Assembly (NCBI RefSeq): GCF_019649055.1
Contig: NW_026570591.1
Location: 1 to 34,296, forward strand
Length of the DNA stretch: 34,296 bases
Direction of reading: 5' to 3'
From: Paramacrobiotus metropolitanus
Taxonomy: Eukaryota; Tardigrada; Eutardigrada; Parachela; Macrobiotidae
Shown here: piece after piece, positions 20,389 through 30,682 of the stretch
Position numbering within the stretch: position 1 is the stretch's first letter
How the letters are laid out: each line of letters opens with the position of its first letter
Notes under the pieces: generated by a model
The model's input: only the letters and a program-made list of their open reading frames with translations
What the model was told of the DNA's origin: nothing
Database searches by the model: none
Position numbers and translations under genes: made by a program

Positions 20389-23257
20389 TTGTGAGTTCTA
20401 CCCTCTGTAGAAATAACTTAAGAAACCAAGCCAACAGGGTGTTACAGTTATAACTCCATGATGTTTACCGGTGCCGCTGTGACAATAGTAGCAAAACTCA
20501 AGCTGTGTTATGGCTTGAACTTCGAAGTACGCAACATAACTTGCCACGGCGGATTTTGTAATGCTGTTTGGTATCCGGTAGCAAAACTCTCAGACTAGAA
20601 GTATATCTGTATATGTACGATCTAAGAAGCATCCAGCTTTCGCTGCTCATGTCAGAACGCTATTCTAATGCTGCACGTGTTATATTTCTCATACGTCTAA
20701 ATATTTACGTGTTTTTACTGTGCTCCCAAATTTATACTATAAAATTATTTACTATTAATCTAAAATTAACACCAGTTACATACCAGCATGAATGCTTGTA
20801 GTTGTAAATTACTCGTATAATGTAATAATAACTATAAGTAACTGGCGGTGGTTAACCACAGCATCTCGGTAAATGTTATGCGGCACTGCGACTAAAATCT
20901 TTACCACCCTAGCTAACTTAAAATTGTACCTACAACACACAATTACGCTGATAATTTATTAGTGTGATCCTTGTAGTAAACTTGACGTTTATGCTGTAAT
21001 ATGCACTATGCAGGTAAAATAGCGCTCCCGGTCTGAATTTGTAAGCATATATGAACGAAATTTATTGGTATAGGGCCTTCTAGATTAACATGTGAACCAT
21101 CAAAATTTTATATTTACGAGGGAATACGCATATTAAAAGCACACAGTGTATGGTAGTGTGTTCAGACTAATATCAATAATAATTAAAGCAGAGAGAGGTG
21201 GAACAACAAATTAAACTACACTACTTAGTACTTACCCAAACTGGCATCATAGTCAAATACTAGAATACCGATAATGAAGATACAGGCTAATACGAATTTA
21301 TTTTAACGTCGCTCGTCACTATGATCCTGTAATTCCTAGCGAATTTAAAAGAGTCCACATTTCATGAACGTGACAGTAGCGGCAGGTGCCGGTACTGTTA
21401 GACCTCTTAAATTATAGCGCCAGAAATCAGAATCAGAATCACATGGCTGATGGCAATGATGGCATATTGTGAACACTTCAACGTTGAACGCAAAGTTACC
21501 GATTTTAGCATAGGCACGCCGAAAAGCAGGACATAATTTTACGTACCGCTCGCGTTCATCTGCTTGTGTCAAACGCTTATTTTCGCCGCTGCATGGAACA
21601 GGCAAAATAATCAATTAGCAAAACAAGAAGATAAGGTTAGCTGTTTGTGGAGCTACACTGCTGTAAGTGTACAAGCGCGCATATACATGGCGCCGGTTTT
21701 TTTGGAATAACAGCGAAGTTCACGTTCAAGTGCATGCAACTGATGCAAGACATATACCGAACACATGGGACGAGCCGGTACGGTAGTGCACTAGATTACA
21801 AATAAAAACATGACACATTGTTTACAGCAGTTTGTGATTCCCACCTTGCTGGCACTTGCCCGTAGTCTGTATTCAAAACACTTACAAAAAGCGGCTTCAC
21901 TCAACAATCTTTTTCTTTGCACTAGTTTGCAGACACGTTCTTGTAATGTTGACAAGCAGTTATAGCGTTAGATTTCCCTTTCCGGTCCGAAACCGTTTGT
22001 CGTCCATAATACTGATGGCCTGCCGTAGAGTGTTACTGGGTATGTTTAATTAGCATTATATTGCTAAGTGTTTGATTATTTCACTTAAATGACTGTAAAA
22101 GTATGGCACCAGTAACATTACGATTAATTACTGTTTTAATATTAGTGTTTCTATTTGTAATCATGCAGTATTAGTATCGCAGTAAATTATTGTTATCATA
22201 CAACAGAAACGAATGGCCTAATTACAGAAAAAATTTGATCTAAGTTAGCCGGAATAAGTAACGTTATGCATACTGTGCAAACATATTAATATCGCTGTAT
22301 ACTACAAACGTGATTACATTATGTGTAAAAACTTACTAATGCAGTTTCATGGATTATGCGAGTCGGGACAGCTTTGCTTGGGATAATCATTGCCGTTTTC
22401 CAGTAGTACAGCGTCATACAGCATGAACTGCTTATTAATTTCTGAATTATTACTGTAGTTTACGAGAGAGTGGCAGTGGTATAAATTTAAGTTTAGGATT
22501 AGTATCTGTCCGGGTGACCCGCTCGCCATTTCGTCGATGAAACTTCGTCGACCATCGCTTCGTCGAACAGACACACCGTGGGACTGGTGTTTAGCGAAAC
22601 CGTCGTAGCTTTTTAATTTTTCTTATGTACATATTTTTATGTTTTCGTCCGTTTTTTTCATTCTTTTTTAGATTTTCTTTCTTATGTTCCATGATCTTTT
22701 TTCTCATATTAGTCACCCTCGTGTCGGTGGACAAAGTGTTGGTCGACGGAATGTCGGTGCATGCATGAGCCATGTGAGTGTGCGCGCATAGTTTTACATA
22801 ATATTGTGGTGCGCTAATGGCTCCTAAAATAAAGAGCTGAATTAACTTATAAACCAGTAAAACTGTTTTGAACTTTTACATTAACAATTTTTCAAAACGA
22901 TCGTGACAGTTTTGCTCCTGGTTGGACAGAAGCTTTTGCTATTAGATGCGATGCTAACTGACAATGAGACTTGTCAATCAGCTGCACTTAATTAATCGAA
23001 TAAAACATCATGATGAAGCGCGAGGTATATTCCAGCGGTTTGCCTTCTAGATCTGGAAGTGTCGCGACTCGCGATTGCATTTTAAATGCGCTTTTGTAAC
23101 CTTTTTTACTGTATTTGTGGTACGTTGGGCAAACAACAAAATGCAATGTGACCTTTTAGATTATATACGCCGGAGCTAATTTACGAACTCTGTGCATGGG
23201 CCAGCATGGCCGATACTTGCTAACACTTGAATTGAATGTTTACTGTTAACCGTTTTA
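20389..23257. other. AT-rich spacer, one unassigned frame and a motif cluster
   Basis: About 2.9 kb without a recognised gene. The only protein-like frame is at 21345-21614 on the minus strand (listed separately). At 22530-22572 the motif TTCGTCGA occurs three times with 6-7 bp spacers, followed by a T-rich block (22610-22700) and CGTCGAC- or TCGGTG-type motifs to 22770, loosely like the foldback element of 9590-10377. Confidence 0.4.
21345..21614 (-). CDS. Unrecognised Cys-containing frame
   Basis: An 89-codon open frame in AT-rich DNA on the minus strand. From about 21596 downward it is preceded by TTCCATGCAG, a plausible splice acceptor, so it may be an exon starting CGGCGAAAATAAG. It contains ICHHCHQPC, reminiscent of a small zinc knuckle, and DSDSDFWRYNL. 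No family recognised and no neighbouring exons found. It could be chance or a transposon remnant. Confidence 0.25.
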   Translation of the reverse strand: MIILPVPCSGENKRLTQADERERYVKLCPAFRRAYAKIGNFAFNVEVFTICHHCHQPCDSDSDFWRYNLRGLTVPAPAATVTFMKCGLF

Positions 23258-23426
23258 AGAATATACGGTTGACAAAACTCTCCGTCCCGCTTATACGAGG
23301 TGCCACATTTTATGTGGCATCTGCCGCATTTTATCGCTTGCCAGTTGCCACAGCCTCCAGGTTTTATCACTTGCCGTGCCATTGGCAGTGCCACTGGCAG
23401 GTGCCACTGCCACGTTTTACCCCCTG
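23258..23426 (-). repeat. 165-bp interspersed repeat, right inverted copy
   Basis: Inverted partner of 16705-16875, ending CGTTTTACCCCCTG. The 8 bp outside the two copies do not match, so a single large element with a target duplication is not supported. It abuts the 5' edge of the F-box-like fragment at 23453. Confidence 0.85.
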
Positions 23427-23452
23427 CCGCTGAAAGGCCATAATAACGTCAG

Positions 23453-24348
23453 GCTAGGAGGATATGAGCAGCACCAGTCGCGCGTCAAACACGGGGCAGC
23501 GTGGAATATCGCGCTGTATAAGCACGTGTGCAGCTTCGTCCTGCTGCACAAGTGGACCGTTGCCGGCCTCTTCGGTCGCCATATGTGGCAAGTCTTCCAG
23601 CAGCCTATCCACCACGCACCACATTTCGGCATGACCCTTCCTGCCCTGCCGGCCCACGAGCGGGAGTGGATGGTGCAACTCACGGAGAGTCAAACGAACT
23701 GTCCATTGATAAGCTGCAGATCACCCTTCCGAAACTGCTTCTGCGCTGCAGCGACGGCAAGATGGGCATGACTAGTCGCTTGATGTGTGCCCTGAACGAT
23801 GACTTCCCGCCAATCACGGAGGGCATGCTGGCAAAGGTCACGGCGATCCATGCACGCTGGCTGCGGAGCCTGACCTATCCCGATGACTGGCAGCATATTC
23901 GCTATTACCTACAACTGTAAGTTCGAATAAATACCAATGCGGTACAGTAAAAGTAGATGGGACTCGTGACAGTCATGTCTCAAAGATTACTGAAGAAAAT
24001 ATGATCATCGGTAGGAGTTTTGTGCATCGGTATCGCATGAACACGAGGTCTTCCAAAATACTTAAACGGGTTTTGTAAAGGCAGCAACTAACGGTGAGGG
24101 CGAAGGCCTGTATCGTGTACGATCCTTCTATCCTCGAAAACCGACAAAGCAACTGCTTAGCAATTTATTTGAGAGCGGATCTACTACGTCCAATAGTAGT
24201 TGTATGCCGCGTGATGTGTTGCAGATTCAGCGGATTCCACGCGGACGGAAGACCAAGAGCATGGGAGAATGTCGATTTGCGGTGTGTAGACGTAAGCACG
24301 TGGAGCAAACTGGCCATACACGGGATAAGCGAAGCGTTCCGAGCGTGA
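23453..24348 (+). pseudogene. F-box-like protein, C-terminal half
   Basis: Two exons. The first (23453-23916) may start at an AG acceptor 26 bp after the repeat, or may be truncated by it. It reads GGYEQHQSR, LLHKWTVAGLFGRHMWQVFQQ, then after one frame slip near 23690 ELSIDKLQITLPKLLL, MTSRLMCALNDDF, LAKVTAIHARW and YPDDWQHIRYYLQL. A perfect GTAAGT donor follows (23917). The second exon (24225-24348) starts after TTGCAG in phase and encodes 40 residues (FSGFHADGRPRAWENVDL to the stop at 24348). It is probably the C-terminal part of the same family as 14882-15898, since both block types recur as neighbours in the other copies. The F-box exon is absent. The slip makes it a pseudogene unless it is an assembly error. 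Confidence 0.7.
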
Positions 24349-25144
24349 ACCCATGCTTCTTCATCCACGCTTAACTCGTTCGCAAAGACTATCCCGTGCT
24401 TGATGCCGGGATAAAACCACTTTTAAGGGGTTGCAGGAGATGGAAAGCTTAGGGCAGGCATCTGAGCATGTCACTATTTACCGCTACATTTTTTGGCCTA
24501 TTTAACGACAAGAGCAGCTTTGGCTGTTGGTGTCTTTCCTTCCTTTCCTGCTTCTCCGGTAGGTAAACGTAACGATCTTCTTTGTGTCGGGTCGGTAGTT
24601 CTTTCATTTTGCTCTCTCACAACGTCAAAATTTTCTAAGCATTTAAACTTTTAACGTTGATTCATATAATGTTACCGTATATGCAAGCCGGCTTGCCCTG
24701 TTTCTGCGGCGCCAAAATGTTGCTTTATTGCCAATTACTTAACAATTTGTTTGATCGTTTTCGTGAAACTGTGAAGTAAGAGTATCGACGATCTTGAACT
24801 GTACCAACCACTATGACAATAAAGGCTGACACACATAAAACAAACACACTTCTCAACATGCGTCTTATAAATCAGTGGACCGTAGACCCTTCTATGTTAC
24901 CAAGCGGCTTTGTTTCGTTATTAGTCATTATTTCTCACGTGCACTCTGCAGATCAATGAAAATGAAATGACATAAATGCAATGGAAGCATGAGCAAAATA
25001 TACCTCGCAAAAGAACTGAAAACATGTGTGCATCACTGCACTTATTTCATTCCCAATGTACCATTACAAACTCAAGACGGACGCCTTCATCCTATAATCC
25101 GCAGAAGTCGGCACAACGATGGCGCAACGTCAGCGGCGCTCCCT
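24349..25144. other. Spacer with no gene seen
   Basis: The first 130 bp (to about 24480) resembles 28420-28515 downstream of the other F-box-like relic (shared TGATGCCGGGATA-type sequence), so it is probably the old 3' untranslated region. The rest shows no coding or repeat signal that I can support. Confidence 0.45.
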
Positions 25145-26264
25145 TCAGCCTCGTCGCAGCTTCATCACCGCACAGCCAAAGGCCGACCGGGCCTGCGGCA
25201 GCCGGCACTCGTGCAGCGCCCAGAGGTCCGCCTCTTCATCGTACACTTCGATGCTGTCAAGATCATTCCCGTTCTCATCGGCGTATCCCCCGAGCACGTA
25301 CAGCCTCCCGTCCAAGCAGACACATCCGGGATCACTGCGCCGCATGACCAGGTCCCCTGTGGTGAACAAACGAAGTTTATACTTAATACCATAACTGATA
25401 ATTGTTATGTAAAATCGGTATTCGTACACAAACAGGCCATTCGAAGACAACGGAACTACACCCTACCTTTTCGTAGCCACTGGGGAGATTGGGATTGGAG
25501 GATACCACTTTTATTACCCTGCTAAATGCGCCGTCTGGAACCTTATGCCCAATTTAAGCCAACCTCAGTTTGAAGAAGTTGACAACTGTAGTCACATAAT
25601 CAGAAATCTCTCGAACATCCTACAATTCCCTTACTGCGCGTACCGATCACGTAAATCAACCCGCTGGGACCAACACAGGCAACACAGCGCCCGCGTGCGG
25701 TGGGCATGTCGGCCAGTCGGCTCCAGGCGTTGGCGGCGGGATCGTAAGCCAAAGCCCAATTGCTGGCGTCCACGCCGTCACTGCGTTCGCCCCCAAAGGC
25801 GTACAGCCGTCCGCCACACCCGACCATCGCCAAGTGGGCCAGACCAACGGGTAACGCGGCAACGGCGCTCCACGCGTCGCTGCTGGGATCGTACATCTCC
25901 ACGGATGACAATGAGCTGTCACCCGCACCATAGCCGCCGGCAGCGTACATGCGCCCATTCAATGCGGCCAGGCCGGGCTCGTAGCGGTTGATCTGCATCC
26001 AGGCTCCCCGGCGCCACTGCTCCTCCAGCCCGACGTAGCGGCTGTCGCGCTGCACCGTCACCACGCCGTAAGGTTTCGCAATCACCAGCGAACCGGCGTC
26101 CCGTATCATTACGCCACAGGGACCCACAAAGCGGGGTTCAGACTGTTCCAGTCGCCACACTGCCGGGATCGAGGGATCGAATACGTCTACCGTGCCGTCA
26201 AAACGGCGTCCACCCACGCAAAGGATCACTTCGTGTGCATCTAACAACAGTCCGGGCGTTTAGT

Positions 26265-26880
26265 TCAAGTGCCAAAAGTCTCGCATGCGAAGGGAACAAA
26301 ATAACAGCGATCAGTAAGTGACTTGTATTTTCCTATCTTCTCCCGGCATGCAAGTTCAGCGGCGGCGCCAGCACACTTTGAGGTCGCGTCGATGTATGAA
26401 TCAGCCATCGTGTCTCTGCAAGTAACGTCCCAAACTAAAGGCTGTCCACGATACCATTTCCAGCGCGTGGCTCCATCCGGACGCTTTCCGTTTTCGCGCA
26501 AAAAGCCAACAGGCTCCGGGTACGACTCAATGCCGGCATTGCACAGCGCACGCAGTATGATGTCGTTAATGCCGTTATGTCGCTCTCTTCTCCCGACACA
26601 CTTCTTACAAGCTAGTCCATGGTGTCCGTTTTCCGTAACATCTTTCCCACATCTAACGCATGAATGGCGCTCCACAATCTTCGCACCAAGCCACAAGCCA
26701 ACAGAAATGCGAAACGTCTGATCGTCCAGAAAGTTGCCTAACACTTTCGCGGGAAGAGCATTAAGCCAGGCCCCGGCGTATTTCGTGCTGACCGCTCTTA
26801 AGCGTGCTTCGTCTCTCTTATTGTTGTCAACACTATTCCACAACAAGTTAACATCCTTCTGTATTGTAAGCGTAAATCAG
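26265..26880 (-). mobile_element. Retroelement ORF tail with nuclease-like motif
   Basis: An uninterrupted minus-strand frame of about 200 codons. It begins within NNKRDEARLRAVSTKYAGAW and contains ALPAKVLGNFLDDQTFRISV, a Cys/His cluster (CVRC, HHGLACKKC), RRERHNGINDI, then KRPDGATRW followed by LVWDVTCRDT, and ends FVPFACETFGT at a stop. The Cys/His cluster followed by RPD and WDVT resembles the C-terminal part of RT-encoding non-LTR elements with a restriction-like endonuclease; the assignment is by pattern only. It stops 23 bp from the exon 4 acceptor. A related fragment lies at 30178-30682. Confidence 0.6.
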
Positions 26881-27000
26881 CACCTGATTGGATTGTAAGC
26901 GACACTCAGCACCTGTTGCGCGTCCATCTGCAGAAAGTGATGGCTGTGTGCAAACTCAATAAAGTGTTGCCGCATACAGCCCAGGGCTTTTTCCAGCAGT

Positions 27001-27085
27001 ACGAGATTATGGTGGTGAGCGGGATTATGGTGATTATGGTGGTGAGCGGGATTATGGTACGTACGGGATTATGGTGGTGAGCGGC
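27001..27085 (-). repeat. Minisatellite in Kelch pseudogene exon 2
   Basis: Plus-strand units of GGGATTATGGTGGTGAGC type, complete or partial, repeat about four times. They appear to have expanded from a single AHHHNP-coding segment that the paralogues carry once. Confidence 0.8.
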
Positions 27086-27219
27086 GAGAGCGTGGACTGC
27101 CAGACAGTCGGACAGCCGCATGTGCTCTTCCACGTACTCCGAACACAGTTCGGCGAGCGGCGCCATCTGCAGGAACTGGGCGGCAATTAAAATCGATTCC
27201 ACGTTGTCATCGTTCGGTT

Positions 27220-27862
27220 CGGGTAGTTGTAATCGGGTAGAAGAGCAAGTCACTTTAGACGGTTCGGTTGCAGCGGTAAGTCGTTTCAAATCGAACCGAA
27301 CCGACTTTGCCGAAAATTTTTATTGGCTTTGTTAAGGCTGTAGGATAAACTTTACAATAGATTTAGGTACAATATAATAGTGAGTCGGCGAAGTCCGCCT
27401 GGGCAGGCGACCGGGCGCCGTGAAACGCATTTAATCAAGGAGCAGACAGAAATTCGTTAGACACACGCTCTGTCTAACTCTGTACTCTTGATTAAAAGCG
27501 GTGCCCGTTTTACGGTTTACGGCGGACTTCGCCGACTCACTAATAAGTGTTATTTTGACTTTCGAAACATTATTGAGCGTTTCATAAGAAGTCTCAGCGA
27601 CAATTTCCAAGTTTTTTTGAGTCGTTTTCGAGCAAAACAGTTCAGTTTTACCCGAAATTTACGCGAAAACGCGCTAAGAAAAGTTGTAACCTTGCAATCG
27701 CTTAAAGTCGCGCTTAACCGGTCATTTTCGGTTCGACTCGAGCCTTAACCGACCCAAGCGGTTCTGCTAACCGGAAAACTGACTCGAAATCGAGGAACCA
27801 AACCGAAAGCGAATCGGTTAACTGCGGTTACAAACGGTTCGGTTCGGTGCTTGGCATCTCTA
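27220..27862. mobile_element. AACCG-rich hAT-like non-autonomous element, truncated
   Basis: Both ends are rich in CGGTT/AACCG motifs (27226-27310 and 27715-27848). The right end reads GTGCTTGGCATCTCTA (to 27862), whose complement TAGAGATGCCAAGCAC resembles a hAT-type terminus. No matching left terminus is visible; homology with Kelch exon 2 begins instead, so the left end seems lost. A smaller MITE is nested inside. No protein coding. Confidence 0.5.
27378..27542. mobile_element. 161-bp MITE with TA target site, nested
   Basis: GTGAGTCGGCGAAGTCCGCC (from 27380) is exactly inverted at 27521-27540. Both ends are flanked by TA, and homology continues imperfectly inward (CGCATTTAATCAAG against its inverse). 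A central GTTAGACA...TGTCTAAC palindrome gives extra hairpin potential. TA flanks suggest a Tc1/mariner-type origin. Confidence 0.8.
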
Positions 27863-27916
27863 GTCCTATTGCAACAGTTTGCTTCATGGTACTTCGCGCT
27901 TCATGTCTTCTTTAAG

Positions 27917-28420
27917 ACTCTGTCTGAACTGGAATCGATGCCGCTCTATCAGCCGAATTTGGTGGAAGCAGCAGTCAGATCAGCTATCCCAGTACTGTTG
28001 CCGTTCGCAATGACAACGACGCCTACTGGCTGGGACACATTCACGATACTAATGCCGACTACGCTTTCATCCGCTTCAGCTCCACAACAGTCGAAGCTCG
28101 TTGGATTCGTTATCCACAGGAACGACGTCTGCATTTTGAAGAGTCATCAGCTCACCCATAGGTGTAAACGCAGTGTCGTGTGGTGAATAGGATCCTTCTG
28201 GTTCTTGAATAGGATCCTTCTTGAAATCTGAGCATTTGCGTTGCAATCCATTTAAACATGCCCATATTCTGCTTGTACATCGTGTGGTGTCGCGCAGATC
28301 TGAGATTTCAGTGGATTCTACTCGGACAGCAGACCAAAAGCATGGAACGATGTCCATTTGCGGCGTTTGGATATATGCACGTGGAGTAAACTGGCCATTT
28401 ATGGGGTAAACAGCGTGAAC
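27917..28420 (+). pseudogene. F-box-like relic, internally deleted
   Basis: The first block (27917 to about 28130) starts after CTTTAAG exactly as the exon at 14882 and encodes LSELESMPLYQP. After a frame slip the WLGH, ADYAF and EARWIR words of the Tudor-like region are readable, then similarity ends. About 180 bp later the terminal-exon block begins (28307; FSGFYSDSRPKAWNDVHLR, then TWSKLAIYGV). The central region and the F-box part are gone. The original stop is not preserved in frame. Confidence 0.7.
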
Positions 28421-30177
28421 CCGGCACTTTCCTTCAACGCAAGCTCGCCCAGAAAGACTATCCCCACGCTTCATGCCGGGATAGACCAGCTTCAATGGGT
28501 AGCAGGAAACGGATAGCACAGCGGGACGGGTGTGCGGCGATTCTGTGCATACCAGTATCGCTATTAACCGTCAAATTTTTGTTTAGAATTGTTTTCTCTT
28601 CCTTTCTTGCTAAATATTCGGAGAGTTGGCTGAGTTTTTGTTTTACTTTCATAGTGTATACGTACGCACATGCACATGTATGCACGATTCTCGCGAATGT
28701 TGTGCGACTGTGTCCGTTGGACCGTACGTAGCCACTGGACAATAGCGAATTTAGATTTCACAAAACAAGTTACGTCCAGTTCGACGTTCGGGTAAAAGTT
28801 GGCGTTACGGGTTGTTTTACGTCCGTTCGCGACGTAAGGCGCCGCAAGCCAACGTCGTTGGCTTACGCGTCAAAACTGTCTGCCTTACGTGGATCCATGC
28901 AACGACTCAGCCATATGTTAGAGCGACAAGCCAGCGTATGCTGCCTTTGGATCTTTTCTGTGTGCTCTAACCGCCTCCCCGAGAGCAGGTTGGTCAAGCT
29001 CTCGGCACTCTCGATTCGATTTATTTTTCAGCTGTACGTCACTGCAAGTGTGCATCCGTACAAGCATTTTAAACGCCGTTTAGTCTGCTAACGTACTGTT
29101 TATCTGACGCGGTAGTTTCTAATGAACGGAGCCTAAACCATGTGAAATCTAAAATTCCCTAATGAATGTCCCTGGTGTTGCTATGCTGTCTGAGTTAGTT
29201 GGCTGTTTGCGCCTTCGCAGGGCGGATAATAATATCATAGATCGTCATCAATCGATTATCATATACAGAGATGACAAGTTTGTTTGTAGAACTATTGTTA
29301 CTGTGAGGCTTACCTGCTCGTACGGGCCAGGCATTTGTGTTATTTCCGTTGTACCGGCACACAGATTCGTTTTCCAGAAATCGTTATGAATTTAAATCTG
29401 TCTCCCATGCTGGCCATGCATCCTCAGTTGTTCGCCATTCGGTTTCAGTAGCCGGCAATGATGTAAGAAGGTATGAAAATAATAAGAAAACATAAGTGTA
29501 GTGGATAGTAAAGGGTTCTCGGGAATGATAACCGTGAAGTGGTTGTCTTGTACGAATGCTATTCCTGGCAACTGGCGTAGACTATGTACGTACGCAGTTG
29601 CATTGTTGTTGTAATAAGTATATGTTCGTTTCTTCTACACTATACGTAACGGAGAATACCGCCGAATCCCATCAATGCTCTTTACTGTAGCCGCATACGA
29701 CCGATAATGCATCGTGCAGTCACAACTTTAGCGTAGCGCTAGGAAATAAGCATAGAAAACGGTCGTCTTTGGACACGGATAGCTACGTGATGATAGTTCA
29801 CAAAAATTACATAAACAGCAGTTTACGAAGATGTTTAACACTGTATAAACGTCACGATACGTCACACAGCAGCTGTTTAGCCTGCTAAGTGCAGCTCCTA
29901 AGCTGCTAATAAAGCGCAAGTATTAGCGCTCAGTAAATACTGGGTGCGCAGCCAGCGTGAAAAAATAGCCGTGACCTCTATCAAAACAGCCAACATGACT
30001 GGTGGAAGTGTTCGTTCAGGGCGCACTCAAACGACTGGTTGTCGGGGCTGGCTTTCGCGTAGGTCATCACTCTGTTCTTCTGCCAATGGTTGGTTTCTGG
30101 TATTTTCCTGTCTGGCCATTTTCATGCTTCTTTACGGCTCTGTAGCGCAGATACGCTGGCTACACACTTCGTTCATG
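28421..30177. other. Spacer with no gene seen
   Basis: The first 100 bp resembles the sequence after 24348. The rest shows no recognisable gene. The frame at 29944-30243 has a hydrophobic stretch (NGWFLVFSCLAIFML) that recalls a transporter start, but nothing supports it. A small interrupted palindrome, AAGCCAAC...GTTGGCTT, lies at about 28846-28864. Confidence 0.4.
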
Positions 30178-30682
30178 CGAGTTTATAACCTTCATAACCC
30201 CGCACGTGTGAGTGTGTGTATAGCGGACCGGTTGCCGATTTAGGTAGCCATGAGCTTCGCTGCAAACGATCCGCTGGTAGACTGCTCAGACATGATGGTA
30301 TCAGCGGTGAGTTTACACGAGGACTGAAGACGGCCGGTTTCCCAGCCAGAATAGAGCCGAAGGGCCTGTCCGTAAAATATAAAAAAAGACCAGCCGTGAT
30401 CACACTTGTCCCGCGGGAGCGCGGAAAGCCGTTTGGCTGGCGTAGCCCACTCGCCGCCACGTACATCGAGACCGCTCCTCCGTAAACGTTGGGGCCGCAG
30501 CCGAACACGCAGAAAGAGCGAAGCTGACAAAACACGCCCGGTTACAACCAAGATATAATTTCGTCGCCCCAGCATTTGAAATTTACGGCCCTTGGGGAGA
30601 CGGAACGAAGAAGCTGGTGGATAAGGTTGGAAACGGTATAGCCACCGCCGCTAGCCAGAAGCGAGCAACAGCGTCCTATTAG
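30178..30682 (+). mobile_element. Second retroelement tail, degraded
   Basis: Related to 26265-26880 but on the plus strand: GSHELRCKRSAGRLLRHDGI, KKRPAVITLVPRERGKPF, AATYIE, then in another frame NVGAAAEHAERAKL and YNFVAPAFEIYGPWGDGTK to a stop at 30680-30682. The WDVT segment is deleted and there is a frameshift near 30478. The two copies differ widely, so they are independent old insertions of one family or of sister families. Confidence 0.6.

Larger units (their letters stand above)
25145..27213 (-). pseudogene. BTB-Kelch pseudogene with retroelement in place of exon 3
   Basis: Minus-strand paralogue of the gene at 7971. An exon 2 remnant (27213-26913; NDDNVESILIAAQFLQM, CSEYVEEHMRLSDCLAVH) is disrupted by an expanded repeat and lacks its 5' end. 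Exon 3 is missing; a retroelement tail (26880-26265) occupies its place. Exon 4 (26240-25644) is intact and encodes Kelch repeats (VFDPSIPAVWRLEQ, YAAGGYGAGD, YAFGGER) with normal phase-1 boundaries. Exon 5 is degenerate; only QWLRK before the GTAGGG donor at 25466 is recognisable. Exon 6 (25356-25145) is intact (GDLVMRRSDPGCVCLDGRLY to KLRRG, then stop). Exon 1 (BTB) is absent; 27213 runs into an AACCG-rich element. It cannot make a complete adaptor. Confidence 0.8.

Noticed and set aside
16705-23426. A single 6.7-kb hAT transposon defined by the inverted 165-bp repeats
   Set aside because: The 8 bp outside the two ends do not match, and a complete hAT element with its own ends and target duplication lies inside.
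26323-26721. Plus-strand 132-codon frame
   Set aside because: Antisense shadow of the retroelement frame on the minus strand.
29944-30243. Frame with a hydrophobic segment like an organic anion transporter N-terminus
   Set aside because: Resemblance is limited to about 15 hydrophobic residues, and the frame runs into the degraded retroelement tail.
30173-30575. Minus-strand frames of 120 and 111 codons
   Set aside because: Shadows of the plus-strand retroelement tail, which has family similarity in the other orientation.
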